Assembly (NCBI GenBank): GCA_920105625.2
Contig: CAKKTE020000119.1
Location: 1 to 64,000 of the forward strand
Source of the DNA: Clusia tigrina
Taxonomy: Eukaryota > Arthropoda > Insecta > Diptera > Clusiidae
Direction: 5' to 3'
Length of the DNA: 64,000 bases
Shown here: piece after piece, positions 35,977 through 48,297 of the stretch
How the letters are laid out: the number at the start of each line of letters is the position of its first letter
How positions within the stretch are numbered: position 1 is the stretch's first letter
Position numbers and translations under genes: made by a program
Notes under the pieces: model-generated
Told to the model about the DNA's origin: nothing
Seen by the model: the letters and a program-made list of their open reading frames with translations, nothing else
Databases searched by the model: none

Positions 35977-36365
35977 AAAGCTAGGCTACCCTTGGGTCCC
36001 AAATCAAATATTGATAAAACTTCAATGGCCCTAACTTCTATACGGTACGTCCTACAACTATCAAAGTTTGCAACATACAAATGCTTGTAAGTTTTTACTG
36101 GAGCGTCATAAAACCTTGAAATTTAGTAACAATAAAGTACTCGAGCCTCTTGTCAATTTAAGTTATCGCTCAAAGCTAGGCTACCCTTGGGTCCCAAATC
36201 AAATATTGATAAAACTTCAATGGCCCTAACTTCTATACGGTACGTCCTACAACTATCAAAGTTTGCAACATACAAATGCTTGTAACATTTTACTGGAGCG
36301 TCATAAAATGTTGAAGTTCTGTACCAATAAATTACTCGAGCCTCTTGTCAATTTAACCTATCGCT
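35977..36365 (+). repeat. Adjacent recent monomer duplication
   Basis: Two consecutive stretches contain 'gctaggct', 'ttgggtccc', 'caaatattgat' and 'acttcaatggcc' (a 1-bp deletion), 195 bp apart, with almost no difference until 'cttgtaacattttac' in the second. This is the tightest single-monomer tandem duplication in the middle of the window. Confidence 0.75.
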
Positions 36366-36810
36366 CAAAGCTATGCTACCCTTGAGTCCCAAATCAAACA
36401 CTGATAAGACTTCAAATGGCTATAACTTCTATACGGTACGTCCTACACCTATCAAAGTGTGGAAAATACAAATGCTTGTAAGTTTTTACTGGAGCGTCAT
36501 AAAATGTTGAAGTTTTGTAAAAATAAAGTACTCGAGCCTCTTCTCAATTTAACCTATCGCTCAAAGCTATGCTACCCTTGAGTCCCAAATCGAACACTGA
36601 TAAAACTTCAAATGGCCCCAACTTCTATACGGTACGTCCTACACTTATCAAAGTGTGCAAAATACAAATGCTTGTAACTTTTTACTGGAGCGTCATAAAA
36701 CGCTGAAGTTTTGTAACAATAAAGTACCCGAGCCTCTTGTCAATTTAACTTATCGCTCAAAGCTACGCTACCCTTGAGTCCCAAATCAAACACTGATAAA
36801 ACTTTAAATG

Positions 36811-37146
36811 GCCCTAACTTCTATATGGTACTTCCTACACCTATCAAAGTTTGCAACATACAAATGCTTGCAACTTTTTACTGGAGCGTCATAAAACCTT
36901 GAAATTTTGTAACAATAAAGTATTCGAGCCTCTTGTCAATATAAGCTATCGCTCAAAGCTATGCTACCCTTGAGTCCCAAATCAAACACTGATAAAACTT
37001 CAAATACTTGTAACTTTTTACTGGAGCGTCATAAAACCTTGCAATTTTGTAACAATAAAGTACTCGAGCCTCTTGTCAAATTAAGCAATCGCTCAAAGCT
37101 ATGCTACCCTTCAGTCCCAAATCAAACACTGATAAAACTTCAAATG
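36811..37146 (+). repeat. 336-bp fused dimer (56-bp deletion), copy 4
   Basis: Same junction at 37,001-37,010 but in another background: 'tatatggtacttcc' before it and 'gtcataaaacc' (not 'gccataaaacc') after it, with 'gtcaaattaagcaatcgc' as in truncated monomers 1 and 2. So this copy is an exchange between the fused-dimer and proximal lineages. Confidence 0.9.
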
Positions 37147-39630
37147 GCCCTAACTTCTATACGGTACGTCCTACACTTATCAAAGTTTGCAACATACAAA
37201 TCCTTGTAACTTTTTACTGGAGCGTCATAAAACCTTGAAATTTTGTAACAATAAAGTACTCGAGCCTCTTGTTAATTTAAGCTATCGCTCAAAGCTATGC
37301 TACCCCTGAGTCCCAAATCAAACACTGATAAAACTTCAAATGGCCCTAACTTTCATACGGTACGCCCTACACCTATCAAAGTTTGCAACATACAAATGCT
37401 AGTAACTTTTTACTGGAGCGTCATAAAACCTTGAAATTTAGTAACAATAAAGTACTCGAGCCTCTTGTCAATTTAAGTTATCGCTCAAAGCTATGCTACC
37501 CTTGAGTCCCAAATCAAATACTGATAAAACTTCAATGGCCCTAACTTCTATACGGTACGTCCTACAACTATCAAAGTTTGCAACATACAAATGCTTGTAA
37601 GTTTTTACTGGAGCGTCATAAAACCTAGAAATTTAGTAACAATAAAGTACTCGAGATTCTTGTCAATTTAACTTATCGCTCAAAGCTATGCTACCCTTGA
37701 GTCCCAAATCAAACACTGAGAAAACTTCAAATGGCCCTAACTTCTATACGGTACGTCCTATACCTATCAAAGTTTGCAATATGCAAATGCTTGTAACTTT
37801 TTACTGTAGCGTCATAAAACCTTGAAATTTTGTAAAAGAAAAGTACTCGACCCTCTTGTCAATTTAAGATATCGCTCAAAGCTATGCTACCGTTGAGTCC
37901 CAAATCGAACACTGATAAAACTTCAAATGGCCTCAACTTCTATACGGTACGTCCTACACCTATCAAAGTTTGCAACATACAAATGCTTGTAACTTTTTAC
38001 TATAGCGTCATAAAACCTTGAAATTTTGTAACAATAAAGTACTCGAGCCTCTTGTCAATTTAAGCTATCGCTCAAAGCTATGCTACCCTTGAGTCCCAAA
38101 TAAAACACTGATAAAGCTTCAAATGGCCCTGTCTTCCATACGGTACGTCCTACAGCTATCAAAGTGTGCAGCATACAAATGCTTGCAACTTTTTACTGGA
38201 GCGTCATAAAATCATGAAATTTTGTAACAATAAAGTACTCGAGCCTCCTGTCAATTTAAGCTATCGCTCAAAGCTATGCTACCCTTGAGTCCCAAATCAA
38301 ACTTTGATAAAACTTCAAATGGCCCTAACTTCTATACGCTGCGTCCTACACCTATCAAAGTTTGCAACATACAAATGCTTGTAACTTTTTACTGGAGCGT
38401 CACAAAACCTTGAAATTTTGTAACAATAAAGTACTCAAGCCTCTTGTCAATTTAAGCTATCGCTCAAAGATATGCTACCCTTGAGTCCCAAATCAAACAC
38501 TGATAAAACTTCAAATGGCCCTAACTTCTATACGGTGCGTCCTACACCTATCAAAGTTTGCAACATACAAATGCTTGTAACTTTTTACTGGAGCGAAATA
38601 AAACCTTGCAATTTTGTAACAATAAAGTACTCGAGCTTCTTGTCAATTTAAGCTATCGCTCAAAGCTATGCTACCCTTCAGTCCCAAATCAAACACTGAT
38701 AAAACTTCAAATGGCCCTAACTTCTATACGGTACGTCCTACACTTATCAAAGTTAGCGACATACAAATGCTTGTAACTTTTTACTTTAGCGTCATAAAAC
38801 CTTGAAATTTTGTAACAATAAAGTACTCGAGCCTCTTGTCAATTTAAGTTATCGCTCAAAGCTATGCTACCCTTGAGTCCCAAATCAAACACTGATAAAA
38901 CTTCAAATGGCTATAACTTCTATACGGTACGTCCTACACCTATCAAAGTTTGCAACATACAAATGCTTGTAACTTTTTACTGGAGCGTCATAAAACCTTG
39001 AAATTTTGTAACAATAAAGTACTCGAGCCTCTTGTTAATTTAAGCTATCGCTCAAAGATATGCTACCCTTAAGTCCCGATTCAAACACTGATAAAACTTC
39101 AAATGGCCCTAACTTCTATACGGTACGTCATACACCTATCAAAGTTTGCAATATACAAATGCTTGTAACTTTTTACTGGAGCGTCATAAAAACATGAAAT
39201 TTTGTAACAATAAAGTACTCGAGCCTCTTGTCAATTTAAGCTATCGCTTAAAGCTATGCTACCCTTGAGTCCCAAATCAAACACTGATAAAACTTCAAAT
39301 GGCCCTAACTTCTCTACGGTACGTCCTACACCTATCAAAGTTTGCATCATACAAATGCTTGTAACTTTTTACTGGAGCGTCATAAAAGCTTGAAATTTTG
39401 TAACAATAAAGTACTCGAGCCTCTTGTCAATTTAAGCTATCACTCAAAGCTATGCTACCCTTGAGCCCCAAATCAAACACAGATAAAACTTCAAATGGCG
39501 CTAACTTCTATACGGTACGTCATACACCTATCAAAGTTTGCAATATACAAATGCTTGTAACTTTTTACTGGAGCGTCATAAAAACATGAAATTTTGTAAC
39601 AATAAAGTACTCGAGCCTCTTGTCAATTTA
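37054..39630 (+). repeat. Segmental duplication, distal member (partner 3,671-6,435)
   Basis: Copies the proximal block 33.4 kb away in the same orientation. It starts within the fused dimer 36811-37146, at the same phase where the partner starts within a truncated monomer. It lacks one monomer near 39.0 kb and ends near 'aaattatagctc' at 39.63 kb. Confidence 0.85.
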
Positions 39631-40280
39631 AATTATAGCTCAAAGCTATGCTACCCTTCAGTCCCAAATCAAACACTGACAAAACTTCAAATGGCCCTAA
39701 CTTCTATACGGTACGTCCTACACCTATCAAAGTTTACAACACACAAATGCTTGTAACTTTTTACTGGAGCGTCTAAAACCTTGAAATTTAGTAACAATAA
39801 AGTACTCGAGCGTCTTGTCAATTTAAGTTATCGCTCAAAGCTATGCTACCCTTGAGTCCCAAATCAAACACTGATAAAACTTCAAATGGCTATAACTTCT
39901 ATACGGTACGTCCTACACCTATCATAGTTTGCAACATCCAAATGCTTGTAACTTTTTACTGGAGCGTCATAAAACCTTGAAATTTTGTAACAATAAAGTA
40001 CTCGAGCCTCTTGTTAATTTAAGCTATCGCTCAAAGATATGCTACCCTTAAGTCCCGATTCAAACACTGATAAAACTTCAAATGGCCCTAACTTCTATAC
40101 GGTACGTCATACACCTATCAAAGTTTGCATCATACAAATGCTTGTAACTTTTTACTGGAGCGTCATAAAAGCTTGAAATTTTGTAACAATAAAGTACTCG
40201 AGCCTCTTGTCAATTTAAGCTATCACTCAAAGCTATGCTACCCTTGAGCCCCAAATCAAACACTGATAAAACTTCAAATG

Positions 40281-40470
40281 GCCCTAACTTCTATACGGTA
40301 CGTCATACACCTATCAAAGTTGGCAATATACAAATGCTTGTAACTTTTTACTGGAGCGTCATAAAACCTTGCAAATTTTGTAACAATAAAGTACTCTTGT
40401 CAATTTAAGTTATCGCTCAAAACTATGCTACCCTTGAGTCCCAAATCAAACACTGATAAAACTTCAAATG
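40281..40470 (+). repeat. 190-bp monomer with 7-bp deletion and 1-bp insertion
   Basis: 'gtactcgagcctcttg' is cut to 'gtactcttg' (CTC/CTCTTG slippage), removing the XhoI site, and 'gcaaattttg' has one extra A. The sister monomer 900 bp downstream is intact. Confidence 0.9.
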
Positions 40471-40593
40471 GCCCTAACTTCTATACGGTACGTTAGTAAC
40501 AATAAAGTACTCGAGCCTCTTGTCAATTTAAGTTATCGCTCAAAGCTATGCTACCCTTGAGTCCCAAATCAAACATTGATAAAACTTCAAATG
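40471..40593 (+). repeat. 123-bp truncated monomer, copy 9
   Basis: Same 73-bp deletion, preceded by an m6-like monomer but without the rest of the module; followed by 'caaacattgat'. Confidence 0.95.
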
Positions 40594-41019
40594 GCCCTAA
40601 CTTCTATACGGTACGTCCTACACCTATTAAAGTTTACAACACACAAATGCTTGTAACTTTTTACTGGAGCGTCTAAAACCTTGAAATTTAGTAACAATAA
40701 AGTACTGGAGCCTCTTGTCAATTTAAGTTATCGCTCAAAGCTATGCTACCCTTGAGTCCCAAATCAAACAATGATAAAACTTCAAATGGCTATAACTTCT
40801 ATTAGGTACGTCCTACACCTATCAAAGTTTGCAACATACAAATGCTTGTAACTTTTTACTGGAGCGTCATAAAAGCTTGAAATTTTGTAACAATAAAGTA
40901 CTCGAGCCTCTTGTCAATTTAAGCTATCACTCAAAGCTATGCTACCCTTGAGCCCCAAATCAAACACTGATAAAACTTCAAATGGCCCTAACTTCTCTAC
41001 GGTACGTCCTACACCTATC

Positions 41020-41607
41020 AAAGTTTGCATCATACAAATGCTTGTAACTTTTTACTGGAGCGTCATAAAAGCTTGAAATTTTGTAACAATAAAGTACTCG
41101 AGCCTCTTGTCAATTTAAGCTATCAGTCAAAGCTATGCTACCCTTGAGCCCCAAATCAAACACTGATAAAACTTCAAATGGCCCTAACTTCTATACGGTA
41201 CGTCATACACCTATCAAAGTTGGCAATATACAAATGCTTGTAACTTTTTGCTGGAGCGTCATAAAACCTTGCAATTTTGTAACAATAAAGTACTCGAGCC
41301 TCTTGTCAATTTAAGTTATCGCTCAAAACTATGCTACCCTTGAGTCCCAAATCAAACACTGATAAAACTTCAAATGGCCCTAACTTCTATACGGTACGTT
41401 AGTAACAATAAAGTACTCGAGCCTCTTGTCAATTTAAGTTATCGCTCAAAGCTATGCTACCCTTGAGTCCCAAATCAAACATTGATAAAACTTCAAATGG
41501 CCCTAACTTCTATACGGTACGTCCTACACCTATTAAAGTTTACAACACACAAATGCTTGTAACTTTTTACTGGAGCGTCTAAAACCTTGAAATTTAGTAA
41601 CAATAAA
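41020..41607 (+). repeat. 906-bp-period duplication, second member
   Basis: Direct copy of 40120-40700, undeleted at the XhoI site. Private 'ctttttgctgg' and 'ctatcagtc'. Confidence 0.85.
41377..41499 (+). repeat. 123-bp truncated monomer, copy 10
   Basis: Same deletion; last truncated monomer of this type in the window, 906 bp after copy 9. Confidence 0.95.
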
Positions 41608-43065
41608 GTACTCGAGCCTCTTGTCAATTTAAGTTATCGCTCAAAGCTATGCTACCCTTGAGTCCCAAATCAAACACTGATAAAACTTCAAATGGCTATA
41701 ACTTCTATACGGTACGTCCTACACCTATCAATGTTTGCAACATACAAATGCTTTTAACTTTTTACTGGAGCGTCATAAAACCTTGAAATTTTGTAACAAT
41801 AAAGTACTCGAGCCTCTTGTTAATTTAAGCTATCGCTCAAAGATATGCTACCCTTAAGTCCCGATTCAAACACTGATAAAACTTCGAATGGCCCTAACTT
41901 CTATACGGTACGTCATACACCTATCAAAGTTTGCATCATACAAATGCTTGTAACTTTTTACTGGAGCGTCATAAAACCTTGAAATTTTGTAACAATAAAG
42001 TACTCGAGCCTCTTGTTAATTTAAGCTATCGCTCAAAGCTATGCTACCCTGAAGTCCCAAATCAAACACTGATAAAACTTCAAATGGCCCTAACTTCTAT
42101 ACGGTACGTCATACACCTAACAAAGGGTGCAATGTACAAATGCTTGTAACTTTTTACTGGAGCGTCATAAAAACATGAAATTTTGTAACAATAAAGTACT
42201 CGAGACTCTTGTCAATTTAAGCTATCGCTTAAAGCTATGCTACCCTTGAGTCCCAAATCAAACACTGATAAAACTTCAAATGGCCCTACTTCTATACGTT
42301 GCGTCCTACACCTATCAAAGTTTGCAACATACAAATGCTTGTAACTTTTTACTGGAGCGTCATAAAACCTTGAAATTTTGTAACAATAAAGTACTCGAGC
42401 CTCTTGTCAATTTAAGCTATCGCTCAAAGCTATGCTACCCTTGAGTCCCAAATCAAACACTGATAGAACTTCAAATGGCCCTAACTTCTATACGGTGCGT
42501 CCTACACCTATCAAAGTTGGCAACATACAAATGCTTGTAACTTTTTACTGGAGCGTCATAAAACCTTGCAATTTTGTAACAATAAAGTACTCGAGCCTCT
42601 TGTCAATTTAAGCTATCGCTCAGAGCTATGCTACCCTTCAGTCCCAAAACAAACACTGATAAAACTTCAAATGACCCTAACTTCTATACGGTACATCCTA
42701 CACTTATCAAAGTTTGCAACATACAAATGCTTGTAACTTTTTACTGGATCGTCATAAAAGCTTGAAATTTTGTAACAATAAAGTACTCGAGCCTCTTGTC
42801 AATTTAAGTTATCGCTCAAAGCTATGCTGCCCTTGAGTCCCAAATCAAACACTGATAAAACTTCAAATGGCCCTAACTTCTGTAAGGTACGTCCTACAAA
42901 TATTAAAGTTTGCAACAAACAAATGCTTGTAACTTTTTACTGGAGCGTCATAAAACCTTGAAATTTTGTAACAATAAAGTACTCGAGCCTCTTGTCAATT
43001 TAAGCTATCGCTCAAAGCAATCCTACCCTTGATTCCCAAATCAAACACAGATAAAACTTCAAATG

Positions 43066-43457
43066 GCCCTGACTTCTATGCGGTCCGTCCTACAGCTATC
43101 AAAGTGTGCAACATACAAATGCTTGCAACATTTTACTGGAGCGTCATAAAACCTTGAATTTTTGTAACAATAAAGTACTCGAGCCTCTTGTTAATTTGAG
43201 CTATCGTTCAAAGCTATGCTACCCTTGAGTCCCAAATCAAACACTGATCAAACTTCAAATGGCCCTAACTTCTATACGGTTCGTCCTGCACCTATCAAAG
43301 TTTGCAACATACAAATTCTTATAACTTTCCACTGGAGCGTCATAAAACCTTGAAATTTTGTAACAATAAAGTACTCGAGCCTCTTTTCAATTTAAGCTAT
43401 CGCTCATAGCTATGCTACCCTTGAGTCCCAAATCAAACACTGATAAAACTTCAAATG
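43066..43457 (+). repeat. P-Q monomer pair, copy 9
   Basis: Private 'gcggtccgtcc' and 'aaacacagat'; 'gtactcgag' intact in P, unlike the earlier pairs, and this is shared with copy 10. Confidence 0.85.
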
Positions 43458-43529
43458 GCCCTAACTTCTATACGGTACGTCGTACACCTATCAAAGTTTG
43501 CAACATACAAATGCTTGTAACTTTTTACT

Positions 43530-44400
43530 GGAGCGTCATAAAACCTTGAACTTTTGTAACAATAAAGTACTCGAGCCTCTTGCTAATTTAAGCTATTGCT
43601 CAAAGCTATGCTACCCTTGAGTCCCAAATCAAACACTGATAAAACTTCAAATGGCCCTAACTTCTATACGGTACGTCATACACCTATCAAAGTTTGCAAA
43701 ATACAAATGCTTGTAACTTTTTACTGGAGCGTCATAAAAACATGAAATTTTGTAACAATAAAGTACTCGAGCCTCTTGTCAATTTAAGCTATCGCTCAAA
43801 GCTATGCTACCCTTGAGTCCAAAATCAAACACTGATAAACCTTCAAATGGCCCTAACTTCTCTACGGTACCTACACCTATCAAAGTTTGCATCATACAAA
43901 TGCTTGTAACTTTTTACTGGATCGTCATAAAAGCTTGGAATTTTGTAACAATAAAGTACTCGAGCCTCTTGTCAATTTAAGTTATCGCTCAAAGCTATGC
44001 TGCCCTTGAGTCCCAAATCAAACACTGATAAAACTTCAAATGGCCCTAACTAATATACGGTACGTCCTACACCTATCAAAGTTTGCAACATACAAATGCT
44101 TGTAACTTTTTACTGGAGCGTCATAAAACCTTGAAATTTTGTAACAATAAAGTACTCGAGCCTCTTGTCAATTTAAGCTATCGCTCAAAGCTATGCTACC
44201 CTTGAGTCCCAAATTAAACACTGATAAAACTTCAAATGGCCCTAACTTCTAGACGGAACGTCCTACACCTATCAAAGTTTGCAACATACAAATGCTTGTA
44301 ACTTTTTACTGGAGCGTGATAAAACCTTGAAATTTTGTAACAATAAAGTACTCGAGCCTCTTGTCAATTTAAGCTATCGCTCAAAGCTATGCTACCCTTG
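43530..44400 (+). repeat. 2,322-bp-offset duplication, first member (partner 45.85-46.72 kb)
   Basis: Offset 2,322 is exact for the 3-bp deletion (43850 and 46172) and 'taatatac' (44051 and 46373). A third partial copy lies at about 50.22-50.71 kb. Ends are approximate. Confidence 0.8.
43850..44042 (+). repeat. 193-bp monomer with a 3-bp deletion, copy 1
   Basis: 'ggtacgtcctacacc' becomes 'ggtacctacacc', in the hypervariable phase 18-26. Also 'ctggatcgtc' and 'aaagcttgg'. 'ctggatcgtc' later marks the A monomer of the HOR. Confidence 0.9.
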
Positions 44401-44631
44401 AGTCCCAAATCAAACACTAATTAAAACTTCAAATGGCCCTAACTTTTATACGGTACGTCGTACACCTATCAAAGTTTGCAACATACAAATGCTTGTAACT
44501 TTTTACTGGAGCGTCATAAAACCTTGAAATTTTGTAACAATAAAGTACTCGAGCCTCTTGTCAATTTAAGCTATCGCTCAAAGCAATCCTACCCTTGATT
44601 CCCAAATCAAACACTGATAAAACTTTAAATG

Positions 44632-45023
44632 GCCCTGACTTCTATGCGGTACGTCCTACAGGTATCAAAGTGTGCAACATACAAATGCTTGCAACATTTT
44701 ACTGGAGCGTCATAAAACCTTGAAATTTTGTAACAATAAAGTACTCGAGCCTCTTGTTAATTTAAGCTATCGTTCAAAGCTATGCTACCCTTGAGTCCCA
44801 AATCAAACACTGATAAAACTTCAAATGGCCCTAACTTCTATACGGTTCGTCCTGCACCTATCAAAGTTTGCAACATACAAATTCTTATAACTTTCCACTG
44901 GAGCGTCATAAAACCTTGAAATTTTGTAACAATAAAGTACTCGAGCCTCTTTTCAATTTAAGCTATCGCTCATAGCTATGCTACCCTTGAGTCCCAAATC
45001 AAACACTGATAAAACTTCAAATG
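44632..45023 (+). repeat. P-Q monomer pair, copy 10
   Basis: 1,566 bp after copy 9; private 'caggtatcaaag'. Followed as before by a 'cgtcgtacacc' with 'gaactttt' monomer. Confidence 0.85.
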
Positions 45024-45807
45024 GCCCTAACTTCTATACGGTACGTCGTACACCTATCAAAGTTTGCAACATACAAATGCTTGTAACTTTTTACTGGAGC
45101 GTCATAAAACCTTGAACTTTTGTAACAATAAAGTACTCGAGCCTCTTGTCAATTTAAGCTATCGCTCAAAGCTATGCTACCCTTGAGTCCCAAATCAAAT
45201 ACTGATAAAACTTCAAATGGCCCTAACTTCTATACGTTGCGTCCTACACCTATCAAAGTTTGCAACATACATATGCTTGTAACTTTTTACTGGAGCGTCA
45301 TAAAACCTTGAAATTTAGTAACAATAAAGTACTCGAGCCTCTTGTCAATTTAAGTTATCGCTCAAAGCTATGCTGCCCTTGAGTCCCAAATCAAACACTG
45401 ATAAAACTTCAAATGGCCCTAACTTCTATACGGTCCGTCCTACACCTATCAAAGTTTGCAACATACAAATGCTTGTAACTTTTTACTGGAGCGTCATAAA
45501 ACCTTGAAATTTTGTAACAATAAAGTACTCGAGCCTCTTGTCAATTTAAGCTATCGCTCAAAGCTATGCTACCCTTGAGTCCCAAATCAAACACTGATAA
45601 AACTTCAAATGGCCCTAACTTCTATACGGAGCGTCCTACACCTATCAAAGTTTGCAACATACAAATGCTTGTAACTTTTTACTGGAGCGTCATAAAACCT
45701 TGAAATTTTGTAACAATAAAGTACTCGAGCCTCTTGTCAATTTAAGCTATCGCTCAAAGCTATGCTACCCTTGAGTCCCAATTCAAACACTGATAAAACT
45801 TCAAATG

Positions 45808-45975
45808 GCCTACATGACTATAATACATACAAATGCTTGCAACTTTTTACTGGAGCGTCATAAAACCTTGAACTTTTGTAACAATAAAGTACTCGAGCCT
45901 CTTGTTAATTTAAGCTTTTGCTCAAAGCTATGCTACCATTGAGTCCCAAATCAAACACTGATAAAACTTCAAATG
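45808..45975 (+). repeat. 168-bp monomer, D type, first occurrence
   Basis: Starts 'gcctacatgactataatac'. Relative to consensus, phase 3-24 is lost (join at CC), and the 16 bases at phase 30-45 are replaced by 10 ('tgactataat'), 28 bp shorter in all. Followed by 'cttgcaac' and 'gaactttt'. None is found before this position. Confidence 0.95.
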
Positions 45976-48129
45976 GCCCTAACTTCTATACGGTACGTCA
46001 TACACCTATCAAAGTTTGCAATATACAAATGCTTGTAACTTTTTACTGGAGCGTCATAAAAACATGAAATTTTGTAACAATAAAGTACTCGAGCCTCTTG
46101 TCAATTTAAGCTATCGCTCAAATCTATGCTACCCTTGAGTCCAAAATCAAACACTGATAAACCTTCAAATGGCCCTAACTTCTCTACGGTACCTACACCT
46201 ATCAAAGTTTGCATCATACAAATGCTTGTAACTTTTTACTGGATCGTCATAAAAGCTTGAAATTTTGTAACAATAAAGTACTCGAGCCTCTTGTCAATTT
46301 AAGTTATCGCTCAAAGCTATGCTGCCCTTGAGTCCCAAATCAAACACTGATAAAACTTCAAATGGCCCTAACTAATATACGGTACGTCCTACACCTATCA
46401 AAGTTTGCAACATACAAATGCTTGTATCTTTTTACTGGAGCGTCATAAAACCTTGAAATTTGGTAACAATAAAGTACTCGAGCCTCTTGTCAATTTAAGC
46501 TATCGCTCAAAGCTATGCTACCCTTGAGTCCCAAATCAAACACTGATAAAACTTCAAATGGCCCTAACTTCTAGACGGTACGTCGTACACCTATCAAAGT
46601 TTGCAACATACAAATGCTTGTAACTTTTTACTGGAGCGTCATAAAACCTTGAAATTTTGTAACAATAAAGTACTCGAGCCTCTTGTCAATTTAAGCTATC
46701 GCTCAAAGCTATGCTACCCTTCAGTCCCAAATCAAACACTGATAGAACTTCAAATGACCCTAACTTCTATACGGTACATCCTACACTTATCAAAGTTTGC
46801 AACATACAAATGCTTGTAACTTTTTACTGGAGCGTCATAAAACCTTGAAATTTTGTAACAATAAAGTACTCGAGCCTCTTGTCAATTTAAGTTATCGCTC
46901 AAGGCTATGCTGCCCTTGAGTCCCAAATCAAACACTGATAAAACTTCAAATGGCCCTAACTTCTATACGGTCCGTCCTACACCTATCAAAGTTTGCAACA
47001 TACAAATGCTTGTAACTTTTTACTGGAGCGTCATAAAACCTTGATATTTTGTAACAATAAAGTACTCGAGCCTCTTGTCAATTTAAGCTATCGCTCAAAG
47101 CTATGCTACCCTTGAGTGCCAAATCAAACACTGATAAAACTTCAAATGGCCCTAACTTCTATACGGAGCGTCCTACACCTATCAAAGTTTGCAACATACA
47201 AATGCTTGTAACTTTTTACTGGAGCGTCATAAAACCTTGAAATTTTGAAACAATAAAGTACTCGAGCCTCTTGTCAATTTAAGCTATCGCTCAAAGCTAT
47301 GCTACCCTTGAGTCCCAAATCAAACACTAATTAAAACTTCAAATGGCCCTAACTTTTATACGGTACGTCGTACACCTATCAAAGTTTGCAACATACAAAT
47401 GCTTGTAACTTTTTACTGGAGCGTCATAAAACCTTGAAATTTTGTAACAATAAAGTACTCGAGCCTCTTGTCAATTTAAGCTATCGCTCAAAGCTATGCT
47501 ACCCTTGAGTCCCAAATCAAACACTGATAGAACTTCAAATGGCCCTAACTTCTATACGGTGCGTCCTACACCTATCAAAGTTGGCAACATACAAATGCTT
47601 GTAACTTTTTACTGGAGCGTCATAAAACCTTGCAATTTTGTAACAATAAAGTACTCGAGCCTCTTGTCAATTTAAGCTATCGCTCAGAGCTATGCTACCC
47701 TTCAGTCCCAAAACAAACACTGATAAAACTTCAAATGACCCTAACTTCTATACGGTACATCCTACACTTATCAAAGTTTGCAACATACAAATGCTTGTAA
47801 CTTTTTACTGGAGCGTCATAAAACCTTGAAATTTTGTAACAATAAAGTACTCGAGCCTCTTGTCAATTTAAGTTATCGCTCAAGGCTATGCTGCCCTTGA
47901 GTCCCAAATCAAACACTGATAAAACTTCAAATGGCCCTAACTTCTATACGGTCCGTCCTACACCTATCAAAGTTTGCAACATACAAATGCTTGTAACTTT
48001 TTACTGGAGCGTCATAAAACCTTGAAATTTTGTAACAATAAAGTACTCGAGCCTCTTGTCAATTTAAGCTATCGCTCAAAGCTATGCTACCCTTGAGTCC
48101 CAAATCAAACACTGATAAAACTTCAAATG
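45976..48129 (+). repeat. Block between the first two 168-bp monomers
   Basis: Partner of the 43.5-44.4 kb duplication, then E-like, F-like, 'ggctatgctgccc', B-like and C-like monomers. Private 'gaaatttggtaac', 'gagtgccaaat' and 'attttgaaacaat'. No gene. Confidence 0.85.
46172..46364 (+). repeat. 193-bp monomer with a 3-bp deletion, copy 2
   Basis: Same 'ggtacctacacc' and 'ctggatcgtc', 2,322 bp after copy 1. Confidence 0.9.
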
Positions 48130-48297
48130 GCCTACATGACTATAATACATACAAATGCTTGCAACTTTTTACTGGAGCGTCATAAAACCTTGAACTTTTG
48201 TAACAATAAAGTACTCGAGCCTCTTGTCAATTTAAGCTATCGCTCAAAGCTATGCTACTCTTGAGTCCCAAATCAAACACTGATAGAACTTCAAATG
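48130..48297 (+). repeat. 168-bp monomer, D type, copy 2
   Basis: Same 28-bp net deletion; first one followed by an E monomer. Confidence 0.95.

Larger units (their letters stand above)
33340..37053 (+). repeat. Block with locally re-copied monomers
   Basis: 'ggctataac' with 'gtgtggaaaatac', 'cttgtaagttttt', 'aaatgttgaag', 'gctaggct' with 'ttgggtccc', and 'gtacccgagcc' monomers, several repeated two or three times (33.4, 35.7 and 36.5 kb). At 35.98 and 36.17 kb the same 'gctaggctacccttgggtcc' monomer occurs twice in a row. Contains P-Q (34713) and two fused dimers. No gene. Confidence 0.85.
40120..40700 (+). repeat. 906-bp-period duplication, first member
   Basis: 'tggcaatata' at 40321 and 41221 gives offset 900; the truncated monomer (40471 and 41377) and 'cacctattaa' (40621 and 41527) give 906. 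The difference is the 7-bp deletion and 1-bp insertion in 40281-40470 of this member. Confidence 0.85.
39631..42280 (+). repeat. Block with a 906-bp tandem duplication
   Basis: 'gcgtctaaaacc', 'gctataac', 'gcatcatac' with 'aaagcttg', 'ctatcactc' with 'gagccccaaa', and 'gttggcaatatac' monomers alternate. Truncated monomers 9 and 10 lie here. At 41.9-42.2 kb m2-like and m3-like pieces recur ('ctgaagtccc', 'caaagggtgc', 'gagactc'). No gene. Confidence 0.85.
42281..45807 (+). repeat. Transitional block before the 168-bp monomers appear
   Basis: E-like ('ggtgcgtcc') and F-like ('tacatcc') monomers, two P-Q pairs 1,566 bp apart (43066, 44632), the first 3-bp deletion monomer (43850), 'actaatatacgg', 'ggtccgtcc' and 'acggagcgtcc' monomers. 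The last two are the B and C types of the distal HOR in their earliest position. No gene. Confidence 0.85.

Noticed and set aside
45808..45835. Bacterial-type -10 box or TATA box in 'gactataatacat' of the 168-bp monomer
   Set aside because: A TATAAT-like hexamer alone in AT-rich sequence is weak; there is no -35 element, no downstream gene, and the context is a eukaryotic satellite.
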